From assembly GCF_002135315.1 (NCBI RefSeq), contig NZ_NEGA01000004.1, positions 62,001 through 126,000 of the forward strand: a stretch of 64,000 nt of DNA, in the 5' to 3' direction. Positions 9,749 through 20,000 of this stretch are shown here, one piece after another. The translations under genes and the position numbers were made by a program. How positions within the stretch are numbered: the stretch's first letter is position 1; each line of letters opens with the position of its first letter. The DNA comes from Acinetobacter sp. ANC 3903 (lineage in GTDB: Bacteria; Pseudomonadota; Gammaproteobacteria; Pseudomonadales; Moraxellaceae). Under the pieces are notes generated by a model that made no database searches, had not been told where the DNA came from, and worked only from the letters and a program-made list of their open reading frames with translations.

Positions 9749-11449
9749 TCACCCCGCGACTTTATTCTTGCCATTTTCCTTGGCCTGAAACAAAGACTTA
9801 TCGGCTTTTTCCAGCAATGCCATCCACGATGCTGCCCCTACCGCAACGCCGGCACTGACAGAAACATGGATATTCTGGTTCAGTTCAGCGATATACAGTT
9901 CAGAACTGCTAACTTCTTGAAGAATTTTATTCGCAACAACCCAAGCATCCTCAAAAGTAGTTTGCTCAATTAAAACCAAAAATTCATCACCACCATAACG
10001 AACCACTAAATCTGAAATGCGTACATTAAATTGTAATTTTTCTGCAATCAGTTTAATCACTTCATCACCGACAATATGCCCAAAAGTGTCATTCACATGC
10101 TTAAAATCATCCACATCGAAGATGATTAAACCGGTTTGCTTAAATTGATTCGGCTTATGCTCCAGATAACGAATATATTCATCCAAAGCTAAACGGTTAG
10201 ACACCCCGGTCAAAGTATCCGTATTGGCAATATTTCTGAGCTGAAATTCCAGCGCATCCCGCTGCTGTAGCACTCGCTTTAAGTCTTTAAGGGCATCCAA
10301 TAACGTGACTGGCTCAGCAAATTGTTCCCGCTCAGTCTCTATAACCTGATGCTGTGCCAGATGAATAATGGTATTTCTGGCTTTAATTAAAGGTATAAAA
10401 ACATGATTCCGCGCATAGATCATGGTAAAAATAACTGTGACCAAACAAATCAGTGCCACCAATAAAATTAAAATTAATTTTTGCTGGGCTTGTTCCTTCT
10501 GGGTTTGAGCCACCTGCACACTGTAATCCAAAACATAGTTTTGAAGATTAACCACCGTTACAAATTTATCGACCATTGCCTCTGTGAGTTGTGTACCAGT
10601 CAATGAGTACGCCTGATTGTGTATACTTTCATTCATCAGGCGAGCAACAATTGGAATGCCTTGATCTAAAAATTGTGCTTTTACTTGCTGATATAAAGCT
10701 GAATATTTTGGAATCTTACCTTGTTCAGGTAGTACCGTATTGACCAGCTCCCATAAATAATTGGCCTGATATTGCGTCTGTAACGACCGGGCCAAATTAT
10801 CCTCAGGAATTTTTTCATTAAATGTGACCGCGGCCATAACATTCGATGCAGTGCGACCCGCCTGATCACGCAAATCTGCCAGAATTAAAATCAATGTGTA
10901 GTAGTCCGAAACCGAAGTTCCTTTAGCTTCAGCATGTTCCACGACTTGATGTAAAATTTCATCACAGCTATCCCAAGCCTTAAACATTTGCTGAATAGCC
11001 TGGTCCAGCTGTTTTGCACTACGCGCAGAGCTTGGTAAAGCACCATAAGCATCGACTGCATTACGACCCTGTACCAAAGTCACTTTTAAATGGGAAGATA
11101 ATGCCTGAGCCTGAACAATAAAACCTGCTGCATTTAAAATTGCACGAGTTTGCTCAATCTGCAAATCGACTTCTTTTCGATAAACCTCTAATTCTTTTAT
11201 ATTTGCTTCAAGTTCGTCGGCATTGCTCGACATCACCTTATTGGCCGGTGCCCGTTCCCGGGAAACCTTATTGGCTAAATCTGCCACCGCACGAAGCGCA
11301 GAAATTTCAGTTAAGGCACGATCTGCTTTCTGATAGCTGTGATAGCTACTGACAATTAAAGGAACAGATAAAAACAAAAGAGACAGTGCGATAATGATCA
11401 TCGACCAAAACAGTCGCCGGCTGATATGTTCCGAGCGTAATTTATACAT
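9749..11449 (-). CDS. Membrane-bound diguanylate cyclase (GGDEF domain)
   Basis: A 566-residue inner-membrane protein expected to make cyclic di-GMP. One membrane helix lies near residues 14-33, followed by a large periplasmic helical sensor region (about 35-320), then a second helix near 325-347. A short linker leads to the GGDEF domain (about 405-566). The active-site loop is intact (YGGDEF, GGDEF at 486-490), and a product-inhibition I-site RISD lies at 477-480 with the usual five-residue spacing. The N-terminal half has no domain that I recognise. It is convergent with the AbiJ-like gene and followed upstream by a long non-coding stretch. Confidence 0.93.
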   Translation of the reverse strand: MYKLRSEHISRRLFWSMIIIALSLLFLSVPLIVSSYHSYQKADRALTEISALRAVADLANKVSRERAPANKVMSSNADELEANIKELEVYRKEVDLQIEQTRAILNAAGFIVQAQALSSHLKVTLVQGRNAVDAYGALPSSARSAKQLDQAIQQMFKAWDSCDEILHQVVEHAEAKGTSVSDYYTLILILADLRDQAGRTASNVMAAVTFNEKIPEDNLARSLQTQYQANYLWELVNTVLPEQGKIPKYSALYQQVKAQFLDQGIPIVARLMNESIHNQAYSLTGTQLTEAMVDKFVTVVNLQNYVLDYSVQVAQTQKEQAQQKLILILLVALICLVTVIFTMIYARNHVFIPLIKARNTIIHLAQHQVIETEREQFAEPVTLLDALKDLKRVLQQRDALEFQLRNIANTDTLTGVSNRLALDEYIRYLEHKPNQFKQTGLIIFDVDDFKHVNDTFGHIVGDEVIKLIAEKLQFNVRISDLVVRYGGDEFLVLIEQTTFEDAWVVANKILQEVSSSELYIAELNQNIHVSVSAGVAVGAASWMALLEKADKSLFQAKENGKNKVAG

Positions 11450-11995
11450 AAATTAATTACTCACCATACATACCAAATGACCTATGATCATACTCAAATT
11501 ATATATAAATATATTACACGATTTTGATCTAAAAAGAGTTAAAAATTAATCAACATTTTCAAATATTCCCATCCTATCAACCACTTACAATATTTTTTCA
11601 AATACAAGTTAAAAAAATCTAAATTCTTTACTAAAGCTTTAAAGTCCAGTGCATATTTGTAGGGTTTCAACTTCATTTTTATTCTTTCCCCAGATAGTAG
11701 CAAACCGCTTTTCATTGAGTGCAGTTAAAAACTTTGAATATCTATAAATTGCAGTTAAGCAAGCCATTTAAATAGAAAATTCTGTTTCACTTAAAGATCT
11801 CAACAAAATAATGCAGGACTATTTCTATGAAGGCCCCCAATTTATATTGTTTAAATTACATACTTATATAAATATTGCTACTTGCCTGATAAGAAAATAT
11901 TTACATATGCCACAAATAGGTGCATAATGCACCACATTAGGGCAAATTAAATATATTCCTCAGCAGATTTTTTAATTTTCCCGAAAATTTTGGCG

Positions 11996-12031
11996 AAAAA
12001 CCCCAGTTTTCTTTGAAAATTGGGGTTTTTT
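11996..12031 (+). terminator. Orphan Rho-independent terminator, + strand
   Basis: An 11-base stem CCCCAGTTTTC/GAAAATTGGGG (one G-U pair) with loop TTT, followed by six T. There is no gene on the + strand for more than 2 kb upstream; the gene immediately to the left is on the other strand. Confidence 0.8.
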
Positions 12032-12222
12032 ATGGGTGAAGCTTAATAAACACCCTAAAAACAATCATATTTTTGCATCATATTTGTGCATTATAATTTC
12101 ATCTATGATGGAATTTTAAAAATTACGATCTCATGGCTAAAAATAAGCTTTAGCTATCGTTTATTATTTTCCATTACTGGTTCTGTTTGATCTCAAAAGC
12201 AACTGAAATATTTTTTTTAAAC

Positions 12223-12252
12223 AAAAAAAACCCAACCTTGGGGAAAGTTGGG
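12223..12252 (-). terminator. Orphan Rho-independent terminator, minus strand
   Basis: Read on the minus strand, the stem CCCAACTT/AAGGTTGGG-type hairpin is followed by eight T. No minus-strand gene lies between it and the porin gene, which starts at 12822 on the other strand. Confidence 0.7.
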
Positions 12253-12457
12253 CGTATAAAACAAAAACTTGTTTATGGAGAATCAGATCATCATCACATT
12301 ATTTCAATGTAGTATGAATTGATAGAGATATTATGTTGAAAATATTAAAATAAGTAAAGCCTATTAAAGCACTATGATTTGAAATTCATCACAATAATGG
12401 AATATTTATGTTAAATAAATCACAAAATAAAAAGATCCGATGGTTGTTTATTAAACA

Positions 12458-12481
12458 AAAAATCACTTTTATGTGATTTTT
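12458..12481. repeat. Perfect 9-base inverted repeat
   Basis: AAAAATCAC and GTGATTTTT flank a six-base loop. The hairpin is AT-rich and terminator-like in either direction. It sits in the non-coding region upstream of the porin gene; its role is unknown. Confidence 0.5.
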
Positions 12482-12752
12482 ATTGTTGGAATCGGGTGAA
12501 TATTTAAAATTCAATGAATAGTTCACATAATAAAAATACATTTAAATTGAATTTTACGATAATTAATAGAATATTAATCCAATTTTACATTGTAAAACAT
12601 CTATTGATTTTGCTTCTTCTTAAAAAGGTAATTTTAAAAAAATTCATATTTATTTGTTCTGAAAACATTTTTTAAAAAAAAATCATTTGTATGTTTTTTG
12701 TACCTAAATCATTTAGAGCAATAACTCAACAAAATAATGTCCTTTTAGTTCA

Positions 12753-12780
12753 TTGACTTAATGTTTTGTTACAATACAAT
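12753..12780 (+). promoter_or_regulatory. Sigma-70-type promoter of the porin gene
   Basis: A TTGACT -35 box at 12753-12758 and a TACAAT -10 box at 12775-12780 are separated by 16 bases, ending 41 bases before the ATG at 12822. The match fits strong constitutive expression of an abundant porin. Confidence 0.65.
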
Positions 12781-12821
12781 GCTTACTGTTTAATCCATTT
12801 TTAACAGAACTGGTAATTATT

Positions 12822-13697
12822 ATGAAAAAACTCGGTTTAGCCACTGCTTTATTATTAGCCATGACCGGTGCGCAAGCATATCAAGTAGAAGTACAAGGTC
12901 AATCTGAGTACATCGACACCACAGCAAATGACAAAGATTTCACCGGTGGTTTGCAAGGCACTTATTACCTTAAAGATGTTGACTCTTCTAAAGGCCCATT
13001 GGCTGAAGCAGCTTTCTTAAACCAAGCATCTAACGTATCTGTTGCTTATAATTACGGCGAGTTAGGTTCAAACGGTATCGACGTTGTCGCTCATAACTAT
13101 GGCGTTAAAGCTGAAGCTTATGTGCCAACTCAAGTTGTGCCTGTATATGCTAGCGCTTCTTATAGCCACACAATTTTAGACAGCAAAAATAATAACGCCA
13201 CTGATAATCAGGGCGATCGTTATGCCTTAGAACTTGGTGCATTTGCTGCGCCTAATTTCTTGGTTGCAGTAGGTTATACGAGTGTTGCTGATCAAACGGC
13301 TCTTGATGCATTCAATGTCATGGCTAATGGCGTTGCTAAATCAGTTGGTGAAACTGCTACGATCGATCAAGATCAAGATGCAATCACTGCACGTACTAAA
13401 TACGTAGGCGCAATTGATGGTACGAACATGTCAATCGGTTTTGAGTCTGGTTTAGTGTATGGTGAAGATACTGCTTACAACCTAGGTACAACTCTTTTTG
13501 TTACACCTAAGTTAAGCGTTGGCGCATCTTATATGGAATCTAGCTTCACTGGTTCTCCAGACAAAGCTTGGGGTGCGAACGTAAATTACTTCATCACTCC
13601 TGCTGTTGCAGTTGGTGCTTCTTATGTAAATGCAAATGCAGAACAAGTTGCACTTGACACTCAAACTGTTGGCGTAAACGCTAAATTCCGCTTCTAA
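12822..13697 (+). CDS. omp33-36: Omp33-36-like outer membrane porin
   Basis: A 291-residue secreted protein. A signal peptide (MKKLGLATALLLAMTGAQA) is followed by mature YQVEVQGQSEY. Alternating polar and aromatic residues throughout and a terminal NAKFRF with a C-terminal Phe mark an outer-membrane beta-barrel. The motif GPLAEAAFLNQASNV is shared with the three porin loci at 39-42 kb. Sequence and position between uvrA and the actP operon fit the Acinetobacter Omp33-36 (Omp34) porin, which conducts small solutes and has been tied to carbapenem susceptibility and virulence in A. baumannii. Whether this protein behaves the same way is inferred. A strong promoter and terminator frame it as a single-gene unit. 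Confidence 0.85.
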   Translation: MKKLGLATALLLAMTGAQAYQVEVQGQSEYIDTTANDKDFTGGLQGTYYLKDVDSSKGPLAEAAFLNQASNVSVAYNYGELGSNGIDVVAHNYGVKAEAYVPTQVVPVYASASYSHTILDSKNNNATDNQGDRYALELGAFAAPNFLVAVGYTSVADQTALDAFNVMANGVAKSVGETATIDQDQDAITARTKYVGAIDGTNMSIGFESGLVYGEDTAYNLGTTLFVTPKLSVGASYMESSFTGSPDKAWGANVNYFITPAVAVGASYVNANAEQVALDTQTVGVNAKFRF

Positions 13698-13716
13698 TTC
13701 AGTTTAGAAAACGAAT

Positions 13717-13745
13717 CAAAAAGGACGCACATTGCGTCCTTTTTG
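13717..13745 (+). terminator. Porin gene terminator
   Basis: The stem AGGACGCA/TGCGTCCT is followed by a T run, 20 bases after the porin stop codon. Confidence 0.9.
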
Positions 13746-13889
13746 ATTTTAGGCATGGATTTAATGTCAAAACCACAATTGCCAGATAGATAAAAAATTA
13801 CCCCTTAAAATAAATAAAAATCCCAAAGCATACAAATACATGGTCAAAATAAAGCTTTTAGTTTTCTCCAACTTACTTAAAGTTTTATC

Positions 13890-14582
13890 TTATTTTTTGG
13901 ATTTGTCCCGATTAGGCAAATGGGCAATGTATTGCAAAGCAATTAAACGTGAAACAATAAGCGCCAAGTACATGACCCCACAGAACATTTGCAGCAATGC
14001 CAGTACACGTGCAGGTGCACTCATGGGAATAAGATCAGACAAGCCTGTGGCAGACTGCAAACTAAAACTCAGGAACAATAGATCAAGCCAGCTTTGTAAA
14101 CCTGCAACATTGGGATTCTGAAAGCTTCCTGGCACCAGCAGCTGGCAAATGTTATATAAAAATGCAAATCCCCAGGCCAGCAGGGTAAATACCGCTCCCG
14201 CAGCAAACAGCTCATCCTGGGTGAGATAGCGGTCTTCAAACATATAACGTAACAGACCATAAGTGGCACTAAAATAAGCAGCGGCCTCAAAGCCATGCGC
14301 AGTCACTTGTATTAGCGGGTTCTCTACCCCCAATAAAATCAATGAAGAAAAAAACACCGCCCCAACCACAAAACTCAGTCCCAAGAAGGTAAACATTGGG
14401 GTTTGTTTAATAACTTTGGCAATCACCAGTAACACTAATACGCCTAATACCCAGCTTATGGTGCGGTAGGTCATGCTGTAATTGACGGCAACCGATACGA
14501 TTAGAATAATGAATTGTAATGAGAGCAACCAGGCAGAAGGCAATAAGCGGAAAACTTTCCAAACATCAATAATGGCCTGCAT
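13890..14582 (-). CDS. Ion channel family membrane protein (two-helix pore type)
   Basis: A 230-residue membrane protein with about five to six hydrophobic segments. The last 60 residues follow the ion-channel-2 layout: outer helix, pore loop LDLLFLSFSLQSATGLSDL, then inner helix LLQMFCGVMYLALIVSRLI. In true potassium channels the pore loop reads TVGYGD; here ATGLSD takes its place, so selectivity cannot be assumed. The family is annotated as potassium-channel-like in Acinetobacter. It stands alone between the porin gene and actP on the minus strand. The ligand, if any, is unknown. Confidence 0.7.
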   Translation of the reverse strand: MQAIIDVWKVFRLLPSAWLLSLQFIILIVSVAVNYSMTYRTISWVLGVLVLLVIAKVIKQTPMFTFLGLSFVVGAVFFSSLILLGVENPLIQVTAHGFEAAAYFSATYGLLRYMFEDRYLTQDELFAAGAVFTLLAWGFAFLYNICQLLVPGSFQNPNVAGLQSWLDLLFLSFSLQSATGLSDLIPMSAPARVLALLQMFCGVMYLALIVSRLIALQYIAHLPNRDKSKK

Positions 14583-14733
14583 TCACAACTCCACAATGTT
14601 TCTGTTCTGGTTTATTTAGGGGCTAGCTTTCTTTTTGTGATTTAACTTAGCATAAACTCCGCTCCCTGTAAGTGACAGATGTGTATAAAAATTTCCCATC
14701 TTTATACTCACTCTTTGATAAAGTTTTGAGCAT

Positions 14734-14761
14734 AAAAAAAGTCCCTGACGGGACTTTTTTT
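14734..14761 (-). terminator. Terminator after actP
   Basis: The stem AGTCCC/GGGACT with loop TGAC is flanked by seven A on the left and eight T on the right, so it works in either direction. It follows the actP stop codon by 15 bases. Confidence 0.9.
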
Positions 14762-14775
14762 AAAGTAGTGATCGC

Positions 14776-16491
14776 TTAGTGGTCTGACGCACCAGAGATA
14801 CCAATACCTGTTTGTGAACGTACAAACTGTGCATCAAATGCTTTGCGTTCTGCATGCGCACGTGCAGAGCTGTCAGTCACAGAGAACAACCAGCAGCAGA
14901 AGAATGATAATGGCATAGCAAAGATTGCCGGACCATTGAATGGGTTGATTGGTGTATCTGAAATTTGCAATGTATCTACCCAAACTGCTTTAGCCAGTAC
15001 AATCAATACCACCGCAGTTACCAAACCAACTAAACCGCCCATCACTGCACCACGAGTGGTCAAGCCTTTCCAGAACATTGACAATACCAGTACCGGGAAG
15101 TTCGCACACGCCGCTACCGAGAATGCCAAACCAACCATGAATGCAACGTTTTGTTTCTCGAACAAGATACCCAAAATCATTGCGAAAATTGCCAAACCTA
15201 AAGTTGCAATTTTAGACATGCGTAGTTCAGATTCAGGCGTTGTTTGGCCTTTCTTGAATACGTTTGCATACAAGTCATGCGAAATTGCTGAAGCACCAGA
15301 CAATGTCAAACCAGCCACAACTGCAAGAATTGTTGCGAATGCTACTGCTGAAATGAAGCCCATGAACAAGTCACCGCCAACAGCATCAGCCAAGTGAACT
15401 GCAGCCATGTTGTTACCACCAACAAGCTCTAGCTTGCCAGTAACTGCCATTTTTGCAACATCAAGGAATTGCGGATTATTTGATACGTAAAGGATCGCAC
15501 CGAAACCAATGATGAAGGTTAATAGGTAGAAATAACCGATGAAACCTGTAGCCACAACCACTGATTTGCGTGCTTCTTTGGCATCTTTAACGGTAAAGAA
15601 ACGCATCAAGATATGTGGAAGACCTGCAGTACCAAACATCAATGCCAGACCTAAAGAAATCGCATCAATCGGGTTCGCTGCAAGTTTACCAGGTCCCATG
15701 ATATTGCCTGCTTCTGCAAGGCTGATTTCATGTACTTTAGAGAATACCTGAATCGATTGTTCAAACATGTTGGTAAAGCTGAAGCCCACACCTTTCATCA
15801 CCATGAAAGCCATGAAGGTTGCGCCTGAAAGTAACATCACCGCTTTGATGATCTGTACCCAAGTGGTTGCCAACATACCGCCAAAGATTACGTAAGCCAT
15901 CATTAAAAGGCCCACAATCACCACAGCAATGTTGTAGTTCAAACCGAACAGTAATTTGATCAGCTGACCTGCACCCACCATCTGAGCAATCAGATAAAAG
16001 GCAACAACCACCAAAGAGCTGAGTGCTGCCAAGGTACGTACTGGTTTTTCCTCTAAGCGGAATGAAACCACGTCAGACAAGTTGAATTTACCCAGGTTAC
16101 GTAAACGCTCTGCCACCAGGAACAATACGATTGGCCAACCTACCATGAAACCGAGTGAGTAAAGTAAACCGTCAAAACCTGAACCGAACACAAGTGCAGA
16201 AATACCGAGGAACGAAGCGGCTGACATATAGTCACCGGCAATCGCTAAACCATTCTGGAAACCTGAAATACCGCCACCGGCAGTATAGAAGTCTGTAGTA
16301 CTTGTAGTTTGCTTAGCTGCCCATTTGGTAATAACCAAAGTGAAGCCCACGAAAATCGCGAACATAATAATCGCATGCCAGTTGGTGGCTTGCTGTTCAG
16401 CAGCGCCCAAATCTGGACTAGCCATTGCCATACCTGACATCAGTAGTGTAGAAGCAGCAACTGCTTGCGCTTTTAATGAATTCCATTTCAT
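14776..16491 (-). CDS. actP: Cation/acetate symporter ActP
   Basis: A 571-residue member of the sodium:solute symporter (SSS) family that imports acetate and related short-chain acids across the inner membrane. A signal-like N-terminus (LLMSGMAMA) precedes about 13 membrane helices. The family-typical stretch [20 protein letters not shown] lies near residue 70, and [14 protein letters not shown] sequence ([10 protein letters not shown]) follows. I chose the Met at 16491 ([11 protein letters not shown]), four bases past the DUF485 stop and behind an AAGGA site, not the frame-extended start at 16548, which overlaps the DUF485 gene. It forms an operon with DUF485. CrbS/CrbR next door and acs at 30 kb place it in acetate use. 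Confidence 0.93.
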   Translation of the reverse strand: MKWNSLKAQAVAASTLLMSGMAMASPDLGAAEQQATNWHAIIMFAIFVGFTLVITKWAAKQTTSTTDFYTAGGGISGFQNGLAIAGDYMSAASFLGISALVFGSGFDGLLYSLGFMVGWPIVLFLVAERLRNLGKFNLSDVVSFRLEEKPVRTLAALSSLVVVAFYLIAQMVGAGQLIKLLFGLNYNIAVVIVGLLMMAYVIFGGMLATTWVQIIKAVMLLSGATFMAFMVMKGVGFSFTNMFEQSIQVFSKVHEISLAEAGNIMGPGKLAANPIDAISLGLALMFGTAGLPHILMRFFTVKDAKEARKSVVVATGFIGYFYLLTFIIGFGAILYVSNNPQFLDVAKMAVTGKLELVGGNNMAAVHLADAVGGDLFMGFISAVAFATILAVVAGLTLSGASAISHDLYANVFKKGQTTPESELRMSKIATLGLAIFAMILGILFEKQNVAFMVGLAFSVAACANFPVLVLSMFWKGLTTRGAVMGGLVGLVTAVVLIVLAKAVWVDTLQISDTPINPFNGPAIFAMPLSFFCCWLFSVTDSSARAHAERKAFDAQFVRSQTGIGISGASDH

Positions 16492-16495
16492 CTGA

Positions 16496-16831
16496 TTATT
16501 GTCCTTTTTCATGAGTGATTGCTTCAACTTCACGCATTGCTTCTTCATTCAATGCATCAAGTTTATTGTTCGCAATATACGAATAAACGCCACATAGAAT
16601 AAAAGACAATACAATAATGCCCAAGCCGAGTGGCATTCCCCAAGTTGTAATACCACCACTAAATGAACTCATCAAGAATTCTTTGTTATAACCAACTAAA
16701 AGCATAAATCCAACATAAACAATCAACATGATGATTGTTAAAGTCCAACTTAATCTGCTTTTTCTGCTGACCATTTCTTTAAATTTGGGATTCTGTAGAA
16801 TACGTTCTACTTGTGCCTCATCCATAATCAT
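16496..16831 (-). CDS. DUF485 membrane protein, ActP partner (YjcH-like)
   Basis: A 111-residue protein with two membrane helices (about residues 30-48 and 65-85). DUF485 proteins are nearly always encoded directly before actP, as in the E. coli yjcH-actP pair, and are thought to assist the symporter, though their job is not proven. The stop codon is four bases before the actP start, so translation is probably coupled. The first Met pair ([11 protein letters not shown]) leaves the start uncertain by two codons. Confidence 0.9.
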   Translation of the reverse strand: MIMDEAQVERILQNPKFKEMVSRKSRLSWTLTIIMLIVYVGFMLLVGYNKEFLMSSFSGGITTWGMPLGLGIIVLSFILCGVYSYIANNKLDALNEEAMREVEAITHEKGQ

Positions 16832-17009
16832 ACTCCTGTGTGCACCCAGCCATAGGTGAATCTTTTTAATTCGAATTATTTCGTTGTCTAACTTAACAAT
16901 CTTCTTGGGTTATTGTAATTAATACTTTGGTCGTTAAATTTTGATCAATTAAAGCGGCAAGATTATTAGATAGGGTATCATTACGACATAAATTTACGCT
17001 GTAGGCAAT

Positions 17010-20000
17010 ATGAACAGTTGGCTCATTATTGGGGTTCTCGCCCTTTATATCGCAATACTTTTTATCTGTGCTTTTTTTGGTGAAAAACACGCGAGTCGAT
17101 TAAGTACCCGCGGCCGCATGTTACTCTTTAGTCTAACCTTAGGGGTGTATTGCTCCTCCTGGACATTCTACGGTGCAACCGGGGCTGCTGTTCGTGAAGG
17201 AATTATCTTTCTTCCCATATACTTGGGCCCCTTAATTTTTGTCTGGGTCGGTTATGATATCTGGCGACGCTTAGGCCGCGTGCGTCAGCATCATGCCATT
17301 TCTTCGATTGCAGATTTTGTTGCCGCACGTTATGGCAAAAGTGGTCCTTTGGCATCTTTAGTTACAATTCTTGCAGTCATTGCCATTATTCCCTATCTGG
17401 CCTTGCAGCTTAGAGCCATTGCCTTGAGTGCTGCAGTGGTTTTGCAACAAAATACCGGCATACAGGGCACCACCAATAGCGTACTTTTCCTGACCGGAGT
17501 TTTAGCCATTTTAGCCATGATTTTCGGTACCCGGCAAATTGCCAATACCGAACAGCATGGCGGCTTAATGCTGGCGGTGGCATTTGAGTCTTTTGTTAAA
17601 CTGTTTGCCTTGCTGTGTGTGGCATTATTTTTTGTCTTTGATGCACCCGAAAACTTGGGACAGATTTCCAGTGATGTGGTCGATACCTTTAAACAGGTTC
17701 AGCTTTTTGGTGTGCCTGAAACCTTTTGGGTACAGACCTTATTAGCCGCACTGGCCGTAATTTGCTTGCCGCGACAATTCCATGTGGCTGTAGTGGAACT
17801 ACGGGATGAAAAACATATTCGCGGCGCACGTCGCTGGTTTGCCACTTATCTGATTCTGACTACGGTTGCGATTATTCCGATTGCCAGCTGGGCATTGCAT
17901 GCGGCACCGCACTTTTTAGCGATCCCTGATGTAGCAGTGCTGTCACTGCCGCTGAGTTATGACCAGGAATGGTTGACGCTTTTGGCTTTCTTGGGTGGCT
18001 TTTCTGCTTCCACAGGTATGCTGCTGGTCTCTTCCGTGGCCCTGTCGATTATGCTCAGTAATGACCTGATTATGCCCGCCTTATGGCGTAGCGGCTTACT
18101 TTCACGTCATGACAAACGTCTGCCTCTGGTGCTGAAATTTACCCGTCGGGTGTGTATTTTAGCCGTCATGCTGCTCGGTTTCTTGTTCTTCCATTTCTTT
18201 AATGACATCGACCAGCTATCCGTATTTGGTCTACTGGCTTTCAGTGCCGTGGCACAATTTGCTCCAGCCTTGATTGGTGGCCTGTATTGGCGCGGTGGCA
18301 GTAAACAAGGTGTGTATGCCGGTCTGATTGCCGGCTTTGTCATGTGGGCCTATACCTTGTTATTGCCTACCGTACTGCGCAGTCTGCCGGCTGAATACAG
18401 TCATTTTAGCCAGCATTTCCTGCTTGCGGGACCTTTTGGTATTAACTGGTTACGTCCAGAAGCCCTGTTTGGTTTTCAATCTTTTGCTCCCCTCACCCAT
18501 GGCGTGACCTGGGCATTGGGTCTGAATATCCTGCTCTATGTCTGGGTGTCTCGGATTTTCCGGCCCAGCATTGCCGAGCAGATTCAGGCGGAAAGTTTTT
18601 TCTATTATGAAACCAAACCTTTGCCGACTCAAAGTAGCTCAAGTGAAATCAATTATTCCCATCAGGATGTTGCCCGTCTGAAAGTTGGCGATTTAATTAC
18701 CCTGGCCAAACGGATTACCGGTGAAGGACCGGCGACTCAGGCCTTTCGTCAGTTCTGTGCTCAAAACAACGTGGTGCTGAATGAAAATAGCAGTGCCAAT
18801 GGCATGTGGTGGCGCTTCACTGAACAATATCTTGCCGGAACTATTGGTGCCGCTTCCGCGCGTACCCTGCTTACCACTGCAATGGTAAATAATGGTCTGG
18901 CGTTGGGTCAGGTCGCGAATATTCTGGACCAGGCCTCGCAATGGCAGCGTTTTAACCAGAACCTGATCATGACCATGATTGACCATATGACCCAAGGGGT
19001 GAGCGTGGTCGATGAAAATATGTGTCTGGTGGCCTGGAACAATCAATATCTCAAGCTGTTCGATTATCCCAAAGATATTGTCTATGTCGGCTGTCCGATT
19101 GCCGACCTGATCCGTTATAACGCCGAGCGTGGTGAATGCGGGCCGGGTTCGGTCGAAGAACACGTGCGCAAACGTATTCACTGGATGGCCATGGGCAGTG
19201 CGCATGAATTTGAACGGATCCGTAAAGATGGCCGCGTGATCCAGATGCGCGGTAATCCGATTGAAGGCGGCGGCTTCGTCACCACGTTTGCCGACATTAC
19301 CGCTTTCCGTGAAAATGAAGCCGTACTTGAAGCACGGGTACAAGACCGTACCCAGCAGCTGGCCGATGCACTTTCTGAACAGCAACTGGCACGCGAACAG
19401 GCCGACCGTGCCAATATGTCCAAGAGCCGCTTTATTGCCGCTGCCAGTCATGATTTGTTGCAACCGATGCATGCGGCACGTTTGTTTAGTACAGCTTTAG
19501 AACAAAGCGTACAGTCGGAGGAAGACCGCAAGACCCTGCAACAGCTTGATCGTGCCTTGCATGGTGCAGAAAGCATGTTGTCTGCCCTGCTGGATATTGC
19601 CCGTCTGGAAGGTGGTACCATCCAGCCGAAACGTCAGCCTTACCCATTGCATGATTTATTAAGCGATTTGGAACTGCAATTTAAATCCATTGCCGCACAA
19701 CGTGGCATTAAATTCAGCGTGCATGATGCCCAGTTCTGGATCGATACCGATCCACAGTGGATTCGCCGTATCATTCAAAACTTTGTCAGTAATGCTTTAC
19801 GTTATACCGCCAAAGGACGTGTCATTGTCGGTGTGCTGCGTTGTGCCGAAAAACCGCGACATATCCGGATTGGGGTATGGGATACTGGCCCGGGCATTGC
19901 CGAAGAACAGCGCATTAAGCTGTTTCAGGAATTTGAGCGCTGCGGCCATACTTCGCCTTGGGGCGAGCAAGGTCTGGGACTCGGCCTGGCCATTGTGCAA

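Larger units (their letters stand above)
11450..12821. other. Long AT-rich intergenic region with orphan hairpins
   Basis: About 1.37 kb with no credible protein-coding gene on either strand. It holds a strong + strand terminator (11996-12031), a strong minus-strand terminator (12223-12252), a perfect 9-base inverted repeat (12458-12481) and the promoter of the porin gene at the right end. Neither terminator serves a visible gene, so small RNAs on both strands are possible. A weak promoter-like pair, TTGCTA and TATTTA, lies near 11876-11905, which would give a + strand RNA of about 120 nt. Confidence 0.6.

Noticed and set aside
18693..19472. A 259-codon minus-strand frame inside crbS
   Set aside because: It lies antisense to the PAS/HisKA coding region, whose protein is clearly conserved; the product is unlike any known family.
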